Origin: Xylocopa sonorina
Lineage: Eukaryota; Arthropoda; Insecta; Hymenoptera; Apidae
Direction: 5' to 3'
Assembly (NCBI RefSeq): GCF_050948175.1
Contig: NW_027490389.1
Coordinates: 62,001-126,000 of the forward strand
DNA length: 64,000 nucleotides
This document shows positions 39,501 to 52,499 of the stretch, piece after piece. The notes below the pieces were generated by a model, which saw only the letters and a program-made list of their open reading frames with translations, did no database searches and was not told the DNA's origin. The stretch's first letter is position 1; every line of letters begins with the position of its first letter. The position numbers were made by a program, and so were the translations under genes.

Positions 39501-42500
39501 GATGTCTACGTATCGTAGCAATAGAGTTCATGTGATACTTAAAACGCGATATCGCATCTCATTTCTATGTTTCATGGTAAGATATAATATGATTTGCGAA
39601 GTGTCATGTATTCCTCGTCTACACTTCAAATGAATGTAAATGCGACACTTCCCTGCTAGGAAATAGCGTCTGCAGATGTCTAGGTATCGTAGCAATAGTG
39701 CTGTAATGCTTCGTAAAACGCGATATCGCATCTCATTTCTATGTTTCATGGTAAGATGTAATATGATTCGCGAAGTGTTATGTATCCTTCGTCTACACTT
39801 CAAATGAATGTAAATGCGACACTTCCTTGCAAGGAAGTAGCGTTTGCAGATGTCTACGTATCGAAGCAATACAGTTCTAATGCTTCTTAAAACGCGAAAT
39901 CGCATCTCATTTCTATCTTTCTTGGTAAGATATAATATGATTTGCGAAGTGTTATGCATTCCTCGTCTACGATTCAAATGAATGTAAATGCGACACTTCC
40001 TTGCAAGGAAATAGCGTTTGCATATGTCTACGTATCGTAGCAATAGAGTTCATGTGATTCTTAAAACGCGATATCGCATCTCATTTCTATGTTTCATGAT
40101 AAGATATAACATGATTTGCGAAGCGTTATGTATTCCTCGTCAACACTTCACATGAATGTGAATGCGATACTTCATCGCTAGGAAATAGCGTTTGCAGATG
40201 TCTACGTATCGTAGCAATAGCTTTCTAATGCTTCTTAAAACGCGATATCGCATCTCATTTCTACGTTTCATGGTATGATATAATATGATTTGCGAAGTGT
40301 GATGTATTGCTCGTCAACACTTCAAATGAATGTAAATGCGACACTTCCTTGCTAGGAAATAGCGTCTGCAGATGTCTAGGTATCGTAGCAATAGAGTTCT
40401 AATGCTTCTAGAAACGCGATATCGTATCTCATTTCTATGTTTCATGGTAAGATTTAATATGATTTGCGAAGTGTTATGTATTCCTCGCCTACACTTCAAA
40501 TGAATGTAAATGCGACACTTCCTTGCAAGGAAGTAGCGATTGCAGATGTCTACGTATCGAAGCAATAGAGTTCAAATGCTTCTTAAAACGGGATATTGCA
40601 TCTCATATCTATGTTTCATGATAAGATATAATATACATTGCGAAGTGTTATGCATTCCTCGTCTACGATTCAAATGAATGTAAATGCGACACTTCCTTGC
40701 AAGGAAATAGCGTTTGCAGATGTCTACGTATCGTAGCAATAGAGTTCTTATGATTCTTAAAACGCGATATCGCATCTCATTTCTATGTTTCATGGTAAGA
40801 TATAATATACATTGCGAAGTGTTATGCATTCCTCGACTACGATTCAAGTGAATGTAAATGCGACACTTCCTTGCAAGGAAATAGCGTTTGCAGATGTCTA
40901 CGTATCGTAGCAATAGAGTTCTTATGATTCTTAAAACGCGATATCGCATCTCATTTCTATGTTTCATGGTAAGATATAATATGATTTGCGAAGTGTCATG
41001 TATTCCTCGTCTACACTTCAAATGAATGTAAATGCGACACTTCCTTGAAAGGAAATGGCGATTGCAGATGTCTAAGTATCGAAGCAATATAGTTCAAATG
41101 CTTCTTAAAACGAGATATTGCATCTCATATCTATGTTTCATGATAAGATATAATATACATTGCGAAGTGTTATGCATTCCTCGTCTACGATTCAAATGAA
41201 TGTAAATGCGACACTTCCTTGCATGGAAATAGCGTTTGCAGATGTCTACGTATCGTAGCAATAGAGTTCATATGATTCTTAAAACGCGATATCGCATCTC
41301 ATTTCTATGTTTCATGGTAAGATATAATATGATTTGCGAAGTGTCATGTATTCCTCGTCTACACTTCAAATGAATGTAAATGCGACACTTCCTTGCTAGG
41401 AAATAGCGTCTGCAAATGTCTAGGTATCGTAGCAATAGAGTTCATATGATTCTTAAAACGCGATATCGCATCTCATTTCTATGTTTCATGGTAAGATATA
41501 ATACGATTTGCGAAGTGTCATGTATTCCTCGTCTACACTTCAAATGAATGTAAATGCGACACTTCCTTGCTAGGAAATAGCGTCTGCAGATGTCTAGGTA
41601 TCGTAGCAATAGTGTTCTAATGCTTCTTAAAACGCGATATCGCACCTCATTACTATGTTTCATGGTAAGATATAATATGATTTGCGAAGTGTCATGTACT
41701 CCTCGTCTACACTTCAAATGAATGTAAATGCGACACTTCCTCGCTAGGAAATAGCGTTTGCAGATGTCTACGTATCGTAGCAATAGATTTCTAATGCTTC
41801 TTAAAACGCGATATCGCATCTCATTTCTATGTTTCATGGTAAGATATAATATGATTTGCGAAGTGTCATGTATTCCTCGTCTATACTTCAAATGAATGTG
41901 AATGCGATACTTCCTCGCTTGGAAATAGCGTCTGCAGATGTCTACGTATCGTAGCAGTAGCTTTCTAATGCTTCTTAAAACGCGATATCGCATCTCATTT
42001 CTATGTTTCATGGTAAGATATAATATGATTTGCGAAGTGTCATGTATTACTCGTCTACACTTCAAATGAATGTAAATGCGACACTTCCTTGCTAGGATAT
42101 AGCGTCTGCAAATGTCTAGGTATCGTAGCAATAGAGTTCATATGATTCTTCAAACGCGATATCGCATCTCATTTCTATGTTTCATGGTAAGATATAATAC
42201 GATTTGCGAAGTGTCATGTATTCCTCGTCTACACTTCAAATGAATGTAAATGCGACACTTCCTTGCTAGGAAATAGCGTCTGCAGATGTCTAGGTATCGT
42301 AGCAATAGTGTTCTAATGCTTCTTAAAACGAGATATCGCACCTCATTTCTATGTTTCATGGTAAGATATAATATGATTGCGAAGTGTCATGTACTCCTCG
42401 TCTACACTTCAAATGAATGTAAATGCGACACTTCCTCGCTAGGAAATAGCGTTTGCAGATGTCTACGTATCGTAGCATTAGATTTCTAATGCTTCTTAAA

Positions 42501-45500
42501 ACGCGATATCGCATCTCATTTCTATGTTTCATGGTAAGATATAATATGATTTGCGAAGTGTCATGTATTCCTCGTCTACACTTCAAATGAATGTAAATGC
42601 AACACTTCCTTGCAAGGAAATAGCGTTTGCAGATGTTTACCTATCAAAGCAATAGAGTTCTAATGCTTCTTAAAACGCGATATCGCATCTCATTTCTATG
42701 TTTCATGGTAAGATATAATATGATTTGCGAAGTGTCATGTACTCCTCGTCTACACTTCAAATGAATGTAAATGCGACACTTCCTCGCTAGGAAATAGCGT
42801 TTGCAGATGTCTACGTATCGTAGCAATAGATTTCTAATGCTTCTTAAAACGCGATATCGCATCTCATTTCTATGTTTCATGGTAAGATATAATATGATTT
42901 GCGAAGTGTCATGTATTCCTCGTCTACACTTCAAATGAATGTAAATGCAACACTTCCTTGCAAGGAAATAGCGTTTGCAGATGTTTACCTATCAAAGCAA
43001 TAGAGTTCTAATGCTTCTTAAAACGCGATATCGCATCTCATATCTATGTTTCATGATAAGATATAATATACATGGCGATAGTGTCATGTATTCCTCGTCT
43101 ACACTTCAAATGAATGTAAATGCAACACTTCCGTGCAAGGAAATAGCGTTTGCAGATGTTCACCTATCAAAGCAATAGAGTTCTAATGCTTCTTAAAACG
43201 CGATATCGCATCTCATTTCTATGTTTCATGGTAAGATATAATATACATTGCGAAGTGTTATGCATTCATCGTCTACGATTCAAATGAATGTAAATGCGAC
43301 ACTTCCTTGCAAGGAAATAGCGTTTGCAGATGTCTACGTATCGTAGCAATAGAGTTCATATGATTCTTAAAACGCGATATCGCATCTAGTTTCTATGTTT
43401 CATGGTAAGATATAATATGATTTACGAAGTGTCATGTATTCCTCGTCTACACTTCAAATGAATGTGAATGCGACACTTCCTCGCTAGGAAATAGCATTTG
43501 CAGATGTCTACGTATCGTAGCAATAGAGTTTAGATGATTCTTAAAACGCGATATCGCATCTCATTTCTATGTTTCATGGTAAGATATAACATGATTTGCG
43601 AAGTGTTATGTATTCCTCGTATACACTTCAAATGAATGTGAATGCGATACTTCCTCGCTTGGAAATAGCGTTTGCAGATGTCTACGTATCGTAGCAATAG
43701 CTTTCTAATGCTTCTTAAAACGCGATATCGCATCTCATTTCTATGTTTCACGGTAAGATATAATATGATTTGCGAAGTGTCATGTATTCCTCGTCCACAC
43801 TTCAAATGAATGTAAATGCGACGCTTCCTTGCTAGGAAATAGCGTCTGCAGATGTCTAGGTATCGTAGCAATAGAGTTCTAATGCTTCTTAAAACGCGAT
43901 ATCGCATCTCATTTCTATGTTTCATGGTAAGATGTAATATGATTTGCGAAGTGTTATGTATTCCTCGTCTACACTTCAAATGAATGTAAATATGACACTT
44001 CCTTGCAAGGAAGTAGCGATTGCAGATGTCTACGTATCGAAGCAGTAGAGTTCAAATGCTTCTTAAAACGAAATATTGCATCTCATATCTATGTTTCATG
44101 ATAAGATGTAATATACATTGCGAAGTGTTATGCATTCCTCGTCTACGATTCAAATGAATGTAAATGCGACACTTCCTTGCAAGGAAATAGCGTTTGCAGA
44201 TGTCTACGTATCGTAGCAATAGAGTTCATATGATTCTTAAAACGCGATATCGCATCTCATTTCAATGTTTCATGGTAAGATATAATATGATTTGCGAAGT
44301 GTCATGTATTCCTCGTCTACACTTCAAGTGAATGTGAATGCGATACTTCCTCGCTACTAAATAGCGTTTGCAGATGTCTACGTATCGTAGCAATAGCTTT
44401 CTAATGCTTCTTAAAACGCGATATCGCATCTCATTTCTATGTTTCATGGTAAGATATAATATGATTTGCGAAGTGTCATGTATTCCTCGTCTACACTTCA
44501 AATGAATGTGAAGGCGACACTTCCTTGCAAGGAAATAGCGTTTGCAGATGTCTACGTATCGTAGCAATAGAGTTCTTATGATTCTTAAAACGCGATATCG
44601 CATCTCATTTCTATGTTTCATGGTAAGATATAATACGATTTGCGAAGTGTCATGTATTCCTCGTCTACACTTCAAATGAATGTAAATGCGACACTTCCTC
44701 GCTAGGAAATAGCGTCCTGCAAATGTCTAGGTATCGTAGCAATAGAGTTCATATGATTCTTAAAACGCGATATCGCATCTCATTTCTATGTTTCATGGTA
44801 AGATATAATACGATTTGCGAAGTGTCATGTATTCCTCGTCTACACTTCAAATGAATGTAAATGCGACACTTCCTTGCTAGGAAATATCGTCTGCAAATGT
44901 CTAGGTATCGTAGCAATAGAGTTCATATGATTCTTAAAACGCGATATCGCATCTCATTTCTATGTTTCATGGTAAGATATAATACGATTTGCGAAGTGTC
45001 ATGTATTCCTCGTCTACACTTCAAATGAATGTAAATGCGACACTTCCTTGCTAGGAAATAGCGTCTGCAGATGTCTAGGTATCGTAGCAATAGTGTTCTA
45101 ATGCTTCTTAAAACGCGATATCGCACCTCATTTCTATGTTTCATGGTAAGATATAATATGATTTGCGAAGTGTCATGTACTCCTCGTCTACACTTCAAAT
45201 GAATGTAAATGCGACACTTCCTCGCTAGGAAATAGCGTTTGCAGATGTCTACGTATCGTAGCAATAGATTTCTAATGCTTCTTAAAACGCGACATCGCAT
45301 CTCATTTCTATGTTTCATGGTAAGATATAATATGATTTGCGAAGTGTCATGTATTCCTCGTCTACACTTCAAATGAATGTAAATGCGACACTTCCTTGCA
45401 AAGAAATAGCGTTTGCAGATGTCTACGTATCGTAGCAATAGATATGTAATGCTTCTTAAAACGCGATATCGCATCTCATATCTATGTTTCATGATAAGAT

Positions 45501-47735
45501 ATAATATACATTGCGAAGTGTCATGTATTCCTCGTCTACACTTCAAATGAATGTAAATGCAACACTTCCTTGCAAGGAAATAGCGTTTGCAGATGTTTAC
45601 CTATCAAAGCAATAGAGTTCTAATGCTTCTTAAAACGCGATATCGCATCTCATTTCTATGTTTCATGGTAAGATATAATATGATTTGCGAAGTGTTATGT
45701 ATTCCTTGTCTGCACTTCAAATGAATGTAAATGAGACACTTCCTTGCAAGGAAATAGCGTTTGCAGATGTCTACGTATCGTAGCAATAGAGTTCTAATGA
45801 TTCTTAAAACGCGATATCGCATCTCATTTCTATGTTTCATGGTAAGATATAATATGATTTGCGAAGTGTTATGTATTCCTCGTCTACACATCAAATGAAT
45901 GTAAATTCGACACTTCCTTGCTAGGAAATAGCGTCTGCAGATGTCTAGGTATCGTAGCGATAGAGTTCTTATGATTCTTAAAACGCGATATCGCATCTCA
46001 TTTCTATGTTTCATGGTAAGATATAATATGATTTGCGAAGTGTTATGTATTCCTCGTCTACACATCAAATGAATGTAAATTCGACACTTCTTTGCTAGGA
46101 AATAGCGTCTGCAGATGTCTAGGTATCGTAGCGATAGAGTTCTAATGCTTCTTAAAACGCGATATCGCATCTCATTTCTATGTTTCATGGTAAGATGTAA
46201 TATGATTTGCGAAGTGTTATGCATTCCTCGTCTACGATTCAAATGAATGTAAATGCGACACTTCCTTGCAAGGAAGTAGCGATTGCAGATATCTACGTAT
46301 CGAAGCAATAGAGTTCAAATGCTTCTTAAAACGAGATATTGCATCTCATATCTATGTTTCATGATAAGATATAAAATACATTGCGAAGTGTTATGCATTC
46401 CTCGAGTACGATTCAAGTGAATGTAAATGCGACACTTCCTTGCAAGGAAATTGCGTTTGCAGATGTCTACGTATCGTAGCAATAGAGTTCTTATGATTCT
46501 TAAAACGCGATATCACATCTCATTTCTATGTTTCATGGTAAGATATAATATGATTTGCGAAGTGTCATGTATTCCTCGTCTACACTTCAAATGAATGTAA
46601 ATGCGACACTTCCTTGAAAGGAAATAGCGATTGCAGATGTCTACGTATCGAAGCAATATAGTTCAAATGCTTCTTAAAACGAGATATTGCATCTCATATA
46701 TATGTTTCATGATAAGATATAATATACATTGCGAAGTGTTATGCATTCCTCGTCTACGATTCAAATGAATGTAAATGCGACACTTCCTTGCAAGGAAATA
46801 GCGTTTGCAGATGTCTACGTATCGTAGCAATAGTGTTCATATGATTCTTAAAACGCGATATCGCATCTCGTTTCTATGTTTCATGGTAAGATATAATATG
46901 ATTTACGAAGTGTCATGTATTCCTCGTCTACACTTCAAATGAATGTGAATGCGACACTTCCTCGCTAGGAAATAGCATTTGCAGATGTCTACGTATCGTA
47001 GCAATAGAGTTTAGATGATTCTTAAAACGCGATATCGCATCTCATTTCTATGTTTCATGGTAAGATATAACATGATTTGCGAAGTGTTATGTATTCCTCG
47101 TATACACTCCAAATGAATGTGAATGCGATACTTCCTCGCTTGGAAATAGCGTTTGCAGATGTCTACGTATCGTAGCAATAGAGTTCTTATGATTCTTAAA
47201 ACGTGATATCGCATCTCATTTCTATGTTTCATGGTAAGATATAATATGATTTGAGAAGTGTCATGTATTCCTCGTCTACACTTCAAGTGAATGTGAATGC
47301 GATACTTCCTCGCTACTAAATAGCGTTTGCAGATGTCTACGTATCATAGCAATAGCTTTCTAATGCTGCTTAAAACGCGATATCGCATCTCATTTCTATG
47401 TTTCATGGTAAGATGTAATATGATCTGCGAAGTGTTATGTATTCCTCGTCTACATTTCAAATGAATGTAAATGCGACACTTCCTTGCAAGGAAATAGCGT
47501 TTGCAGATGTCTACGTATCGTAGCAATAGATTTCTTATGATTCTTAAAACGTGATATCGCATCTCATTTCTATGTTTCATGGTAAGATGTAATATGATTT
47601 GCGAAGTGTCATGTATTCCTCGTCTACACTTCAAGTGAATGTGAATGCGATACTTCCTCGCTACTAAATAGCGTTTGCAGATGTCTACGTATCATAGCAA
47701 TAGCTTTCTAATGCTGCTTAAAACGCGATATCGCA
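36600..47735. repeat. Mixed satellite zone with mosaic type A/B monomers
   Basis: Monomers here are less regularly ordered than in the 9-36 kb zone. Several are clear mosaics: type B start and type A middle near 40,775-40,840 and 43,210-43,260; a type A patch inside type B near 43,030-43,085 and 45,465-45,520; and type A start with type B end near 36,585-36,670. Short-range copying is also visible: 45,886 and 46,060 carry adjacent, nearly identical monomers with acacatcaaatg, aaattcgacac and gtagcgatag. A group with tttacgaagtg, tagcatttgc and gtttagatg occurs at about 43,420-43,540 and again 20 monomers later near 46,900-47,020. Confidence 0.8.
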
Positions 47736-47864
47736 TCTCATTTCTATGTTTCATGGTAAGATGTAATATGATCTGCGAAGTGTTATGCATTCCTCGACTA
47801 CGATTCAAGTGAATGTAATATCGTAGCAATAGAGTTCAGATGATTCTTAAAACGCGATATCGCA
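47736..47864. repeat. 129-bp satellite monomer (45-bp deletion)
   Basis: Landmark spacing is 129 bp. gaatgta is joined directly to atatcgtagc at about 47,817-47,819, removing 45 bp (15 codons). The left part of the same monomer begins as type B (tgatctgcg) and changes to type A (gcattcctcgactacgattc), so it is also a mosaic. It sits exactly at the left limit of the block copied to 58.78 kb. Confidence 0.88.
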
Positions 47865-49525
47865 TCTCATTTCTGTGTTTCATGGTAAGATGTAATATGA
47901 TTTGCGAAGTGTTATGTATTCCTCGTCTACACTTCAAATGAATGTAAATGCGACACTTCCTTGAAAGGAGGTAGCGATTGCAGATGTCTACGTATCGAAG
48001 CAATAGAATTCAAATGCTTCTTAGAACGAGATATTGCATCTCATATCTATGTTTCATGATAAGATATAATATACATTGCGAAGTGTTATGTATTCCTCGA
48101 CTACGATTCAAGTGAATGTAAATGCGACACTTCCTTGCAAGGAAATAGCGTTTGCAGATGTCTACGTATCGTAGCAATAGAGTTCTTATGATACTTAAAA
48201 CGTGATATCGCATCTCATTTCTATGTTTCATGGTAAGATATAATATGATTTGCGAAGTGACATGTATCCTCGTCTACACTTCAAATGAATGTGAATGCGA
48301 CACTTCCTCGCTAGGAAATAGCGTTTGCAGATGTCTACGTATCGTAGCAATAGAGTTCATATGATTCCTAGAACGCGATATCGCATCTCATTTCTATGTT
48401 TCATGGTAAGATATAACATGATTTGCGAAGTGTTATGTATTCCTCGTCTACACTTCAAATGAATGTGAATGCGATACTTCCTCGCTACTAAATAGCGTTT
48501 GCAGATGTCTACGTATCGTAGCAATAGCTTTCTAATGTTTCTTAATACGCGATATCGCATCTCATTTCTATGTTTCATTGTAAGATGTAATATGATTTGC
48601 GAAGTGGTATGTATTCCTCGTCTACACTTCAGAGGAATGTGAATGCGACACTTCCTCGCTAGGAAGTAGCGTTTGCAGATGTCTACGGATCGTAGCATTA
48701 GATTTCTAATGCTTCTTAAAACGCGATATCGCATCTCATTTCTATGTTTCATGGTAAGATATAATATGATTTGCGAAGTGTCATGTATTCCTCGTCTACA
48801 CTTCAAGTGAATGTGAATGCGACACTTCCTCGCTAGGAAATAGCGTTTGCAGATGTCTACGTATCGTAGCAATAGAGTTCAGATGATTCTTAAAACGCGA
48901 TATCGCATCTCATTTCTATGTTTCATGGTAAGATATAACATGATTTCCGAAGTGTTATGTATTCCTCGTCTACACTTCAAATGAATGTGAATGCGATACT
49001 TCCTGCCTTGGAAATAGCGTTTGCAGATGTCTACGTATCGTAGCAATAGCTTTCTAATGCTTCTTAAGACGCGATATCGCATCTCATTTCTATGTTTCAT
49101 GGTAAGATATAATATGATTTGCGAAGTGTCATGTATTCTTCGTCTACACTTCAAATGAATGTAAATGCGACACTTCCTTGCTAGGAAATAGCGTCTGCAG
49201 ATGTCTAGGTATCGTAGCAATAGAGTAATAATGCTTCTTAAAACGCGATATCGCATCTCATTTCTATGTTTCATGGTAAGATATAACATGATTTGCGAAG
49301 TGTTATGTACTCCTCGTCTACACTTCAAATGAATGTGAATGCGATACTTCCTCGCTACTAAATAGCGTTTGCAGATGTCTACGTATCGTAGCAATAGCTT
49401 TCTAATGCTTCTTAAAACGCGATATCGCATCTCATTTCTATGTTTCATGGTAAGATATAATATGATTTGCGAAGTGTCATGTATTTCTCGTCTACACTTC
49501 AAATGAATGTAAATGCGACACTTCC
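47820..49525. repeat. ~1.7-kb block, copy 1 of the 48/59-kb pair
   Basis: Corresponds to 58,774-60,480 at a shift of 10,955 bp (63 monomers minus 7 bp, explained by the -6 near 49,855 and -1 near 50,280); left of 48,267 the shift is 10,954. Shared rare variants include ttctgtgtttcatgg, aaaggaggtagc, ttcctgccttgg, gtattcttcg, gagtaataatgc and gtactcctcg. Confidence 0.82.
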
Positions 49526-49777
49526 TTGCTAGGAAATAGCGTCTGCAGATGTCTAGGTATCGTAGCAATAGAGTTCTAATGCTTCTTAAAACGCGATATC
49601 GCATCTCATTTCTATGTTTCATGGTAAGATGTAATATGATTTGCGAAGTGTCACGCATTCCTCGTCTACACTTCAAATGAATGTAAATCCGACACTTCCT
49701 TGCAAGGAAATAGCGTTTGCAGATGTCTACGTATCGTAGCAATAGAGTTCTTATGATTCTTAAAACGCGATATCGCA

Positions 49778-49945
49778 TCACATTTCTATGTTTCATGGTA
49801 AGATATAATATGATTTGCGCAGTGTCATGTATTCCTCGTCTAAACTTCAAATGAATGCGATACCTCCTTGCAAGGAAGTAGCGATTGCAGATGTCTACGT
49901 TTCGAAGCAATAGTGTTCAAATGCTTCTTAAAACGAGATATTGCA
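49778..49945. repeat. 168-bp satellite monomer (6-bp deletion)
   Basis: gaatgcgatacctcc stands where other monomers have gaatgtaaatgcgacac, a loss of 6 bp near 49,855. The minus-strand frame loses two codons and continues. Confidence 0.82.
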
Positions 49946-52499
49946 TCTCATATCTATGTTTCATGATAAGATATAATATACATTGGGAAGTGTTATGCAT
50001 TCCTCGTCTACGATTCAAATGAATGTAAATGCGACACTTCCATTTAAGGAAACAGCGTTTGCAGATATCTACGTATCGTAGCAATAGAGTACTTATGATT
50101 CTTAAAACGAGATATCGCATCTCACTTCTATGTTTCATGGTAAGATATAATATGATTTGCGAAGTGTCATGTATTCCTTGTCTGGACTTCAAATGAATGT
50201 GCATGCGACACTTCCTTGCTAGGAAATAGCGTCTGCAGATGTCTAGGTATCGTAGCAATAGAGTTCATATGATTCTTAAACGCGATATCGCATCTCATTT
50301 CTTTGTTTCATGGTAAGATATGATATGATTTGCGAAGTGTCATGTATTCCTCGTCTACACTTCAAATGAATGTAAATGCGACACTTCCTTGCTAAGAAAT
50401 AGCGTCTGCAGATGTCTAGGTATCGTAGCAATAGAGTTCTAATGCTTCTTAAAACGCGATATCGCATCTCATTTCTATGTTTCATGGTAAGATGTAATAT
50501 GATTTACGAAGTGTTATGTATTCCTCGTCTACACTTCAAATGAATGTAAATGCGACACTTCCTTGCAAGGAAGTAGCGATTGCAGATGTCTACGTATCGA
50601 AGCAATAGTGTTCTTATGATTCTTAAAACGTGATATCGCATCTCATTTCAATGTTTCATGGTAAGATATAAAATGATTTGCGAAGTGTTATGTATTCCTC
50701 GTCTACACTTTAAATAAATGTGAATGCGATACCTCCTCGCTAGGAAATAGCGTTTGCAGATGTCTACGTATCGTAGCAATAGCTTTCTAATGCTTCTTAA
50801 GACGCGATATCGCATCTCATTTCTTTGTTTCATGGTAAGATATAATATGATTTGCGAAGTGTCTTGTATTCCTCGTCTACACTTCAAATGAATGTAAATG
50901 CGACACTTCCTTGCTAGGAAATAGCGTCTGCAGATGTCTAGGTATCGTAGCAATAGAGTTCTAATGCTTCTTAAAACGCGATATCGCATCTCATTTCTAT
51001 GTTTCATGGTAAGATGTAATATGATTTGCGAAGTGTCATGTATTTCTCGTCTACACTTCAAATGAATGTAAATGCGACACTTCCTTGCTAGGAAATAGCG
51101 TCTGCAGATTTCTAGGTATCGTAGCAATAGAGTTCTAATCCTTCTTAAAACGAGATATTGCATCTCATATCTATGTTGCATGATAAGATATAATATACAT
51201 TGCGAAGTGTTATGCATTCCTCGTCTACGAATCAAATGAATGTAAATGCGACACTTCCTTGCAAGGAAATATGGTTTGCAGATGTCTACGTGTCGTAGCA
51301 ATAGAGTTCTTATGATTCTTAAAACGCGATATCGCATCTCATTTCTATGTTTCATGGTAAGATATAATATCATTTGCGAAGTGTCATGTATTCCTCGTCT
51401 ACACTTCAAATGAATGTGAATGCGGCACTTCCTCGCTAGGAAATAGCGTTTGCAGATGTCTACGTATCATAGCAATAGAGTTCATATGATTCTTAAAACG
51501 CGATATCGCATCTCATTTCTATGTTTCATGGTAAGATATAATATGTTTTGCGAAGTGTCATGTATTCCTCGTCTACACTTCAAATGAATGTAAATGCGAC
51601 ACTTCCTTGCTAGGAAATAGCGTCTGCAGATGTCTAGGTATCGTAGCAATAGAGTTCTAATACTTCTTAAAACGCGATATCGCATCTCATTTCTATGTTT
51701 CATGGTAAGATATAATATGATTTGCGAAGAGTTATGTATTCCTTGTCTACGCTTCAAATGAATGTAAATGCGACACTTAATTGCAAGGAAGTAGCGATTG
51801 CAGATGTCTACGTATCGAAGCAATAGAGTTCAAATGCTTCTTAAAACGAGATATTGCATCTCATATCTATGTTTCATGATAAGATATAATATAGATTGCG
51901 AAGTGTTATGCATTCCTCGTCTACGATTCAAATGAATGTAAATGCGACACTTCCTTGCAAGGAAATAGCGTTTGCAGATGTCTACGATTCGTAGCAATAG
52001 AGTTCTTATGATTCTTATAACGCGATATCGCATCTCATTTCTATGTTTCATGGTAAGATATAATATGATTTGCGAAGTGTCATGTATTCCTCGTCTACAC
52101 TTCAAATGAATGTAAATGCGACACTTCCTTGAAAGGAAATAGCGTTTGCAGATGTCTACGTATCGTAGCAATAGCTTTCTAATGCTTCTTAAAACGCGAT
52201 ATCGCATCTCATTTCTATGTTTCATGGTAAGATGTAATATGATTTGCGAAGTGTTATGTATGCCTCGTCTACACTTCAAATGAATGTGAATGCGACACTT
52301 CCTCGCTAGGAAATAGCGTTTGCAGATGTCTACGTATCGTAGCAATAGTGTTCATATGATTCTTAAAACGCGATATCGCATCTCGTTTCTATGTTTCATG
52401 GTAAGATATAATATGATTTACGAAGTGTCATGTATTCCTCGTCTACACTTCAAATGAATGTGAATGCGACACTTCCTCGCTAGGAAATAGCATTTGCAG

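Noticed and set aside
48879..49910. A 343-codon minus-strand open frame and dozens of similar ones (60-315 codons).
   Set aside because: They are read-through of a satellite whose length is divisible by three. Most begin at TTG rather than ATG, all are the same 58-residue unit, and they end at a polymorphic stop. No known domain is recognisable. They are not annotated as genes.
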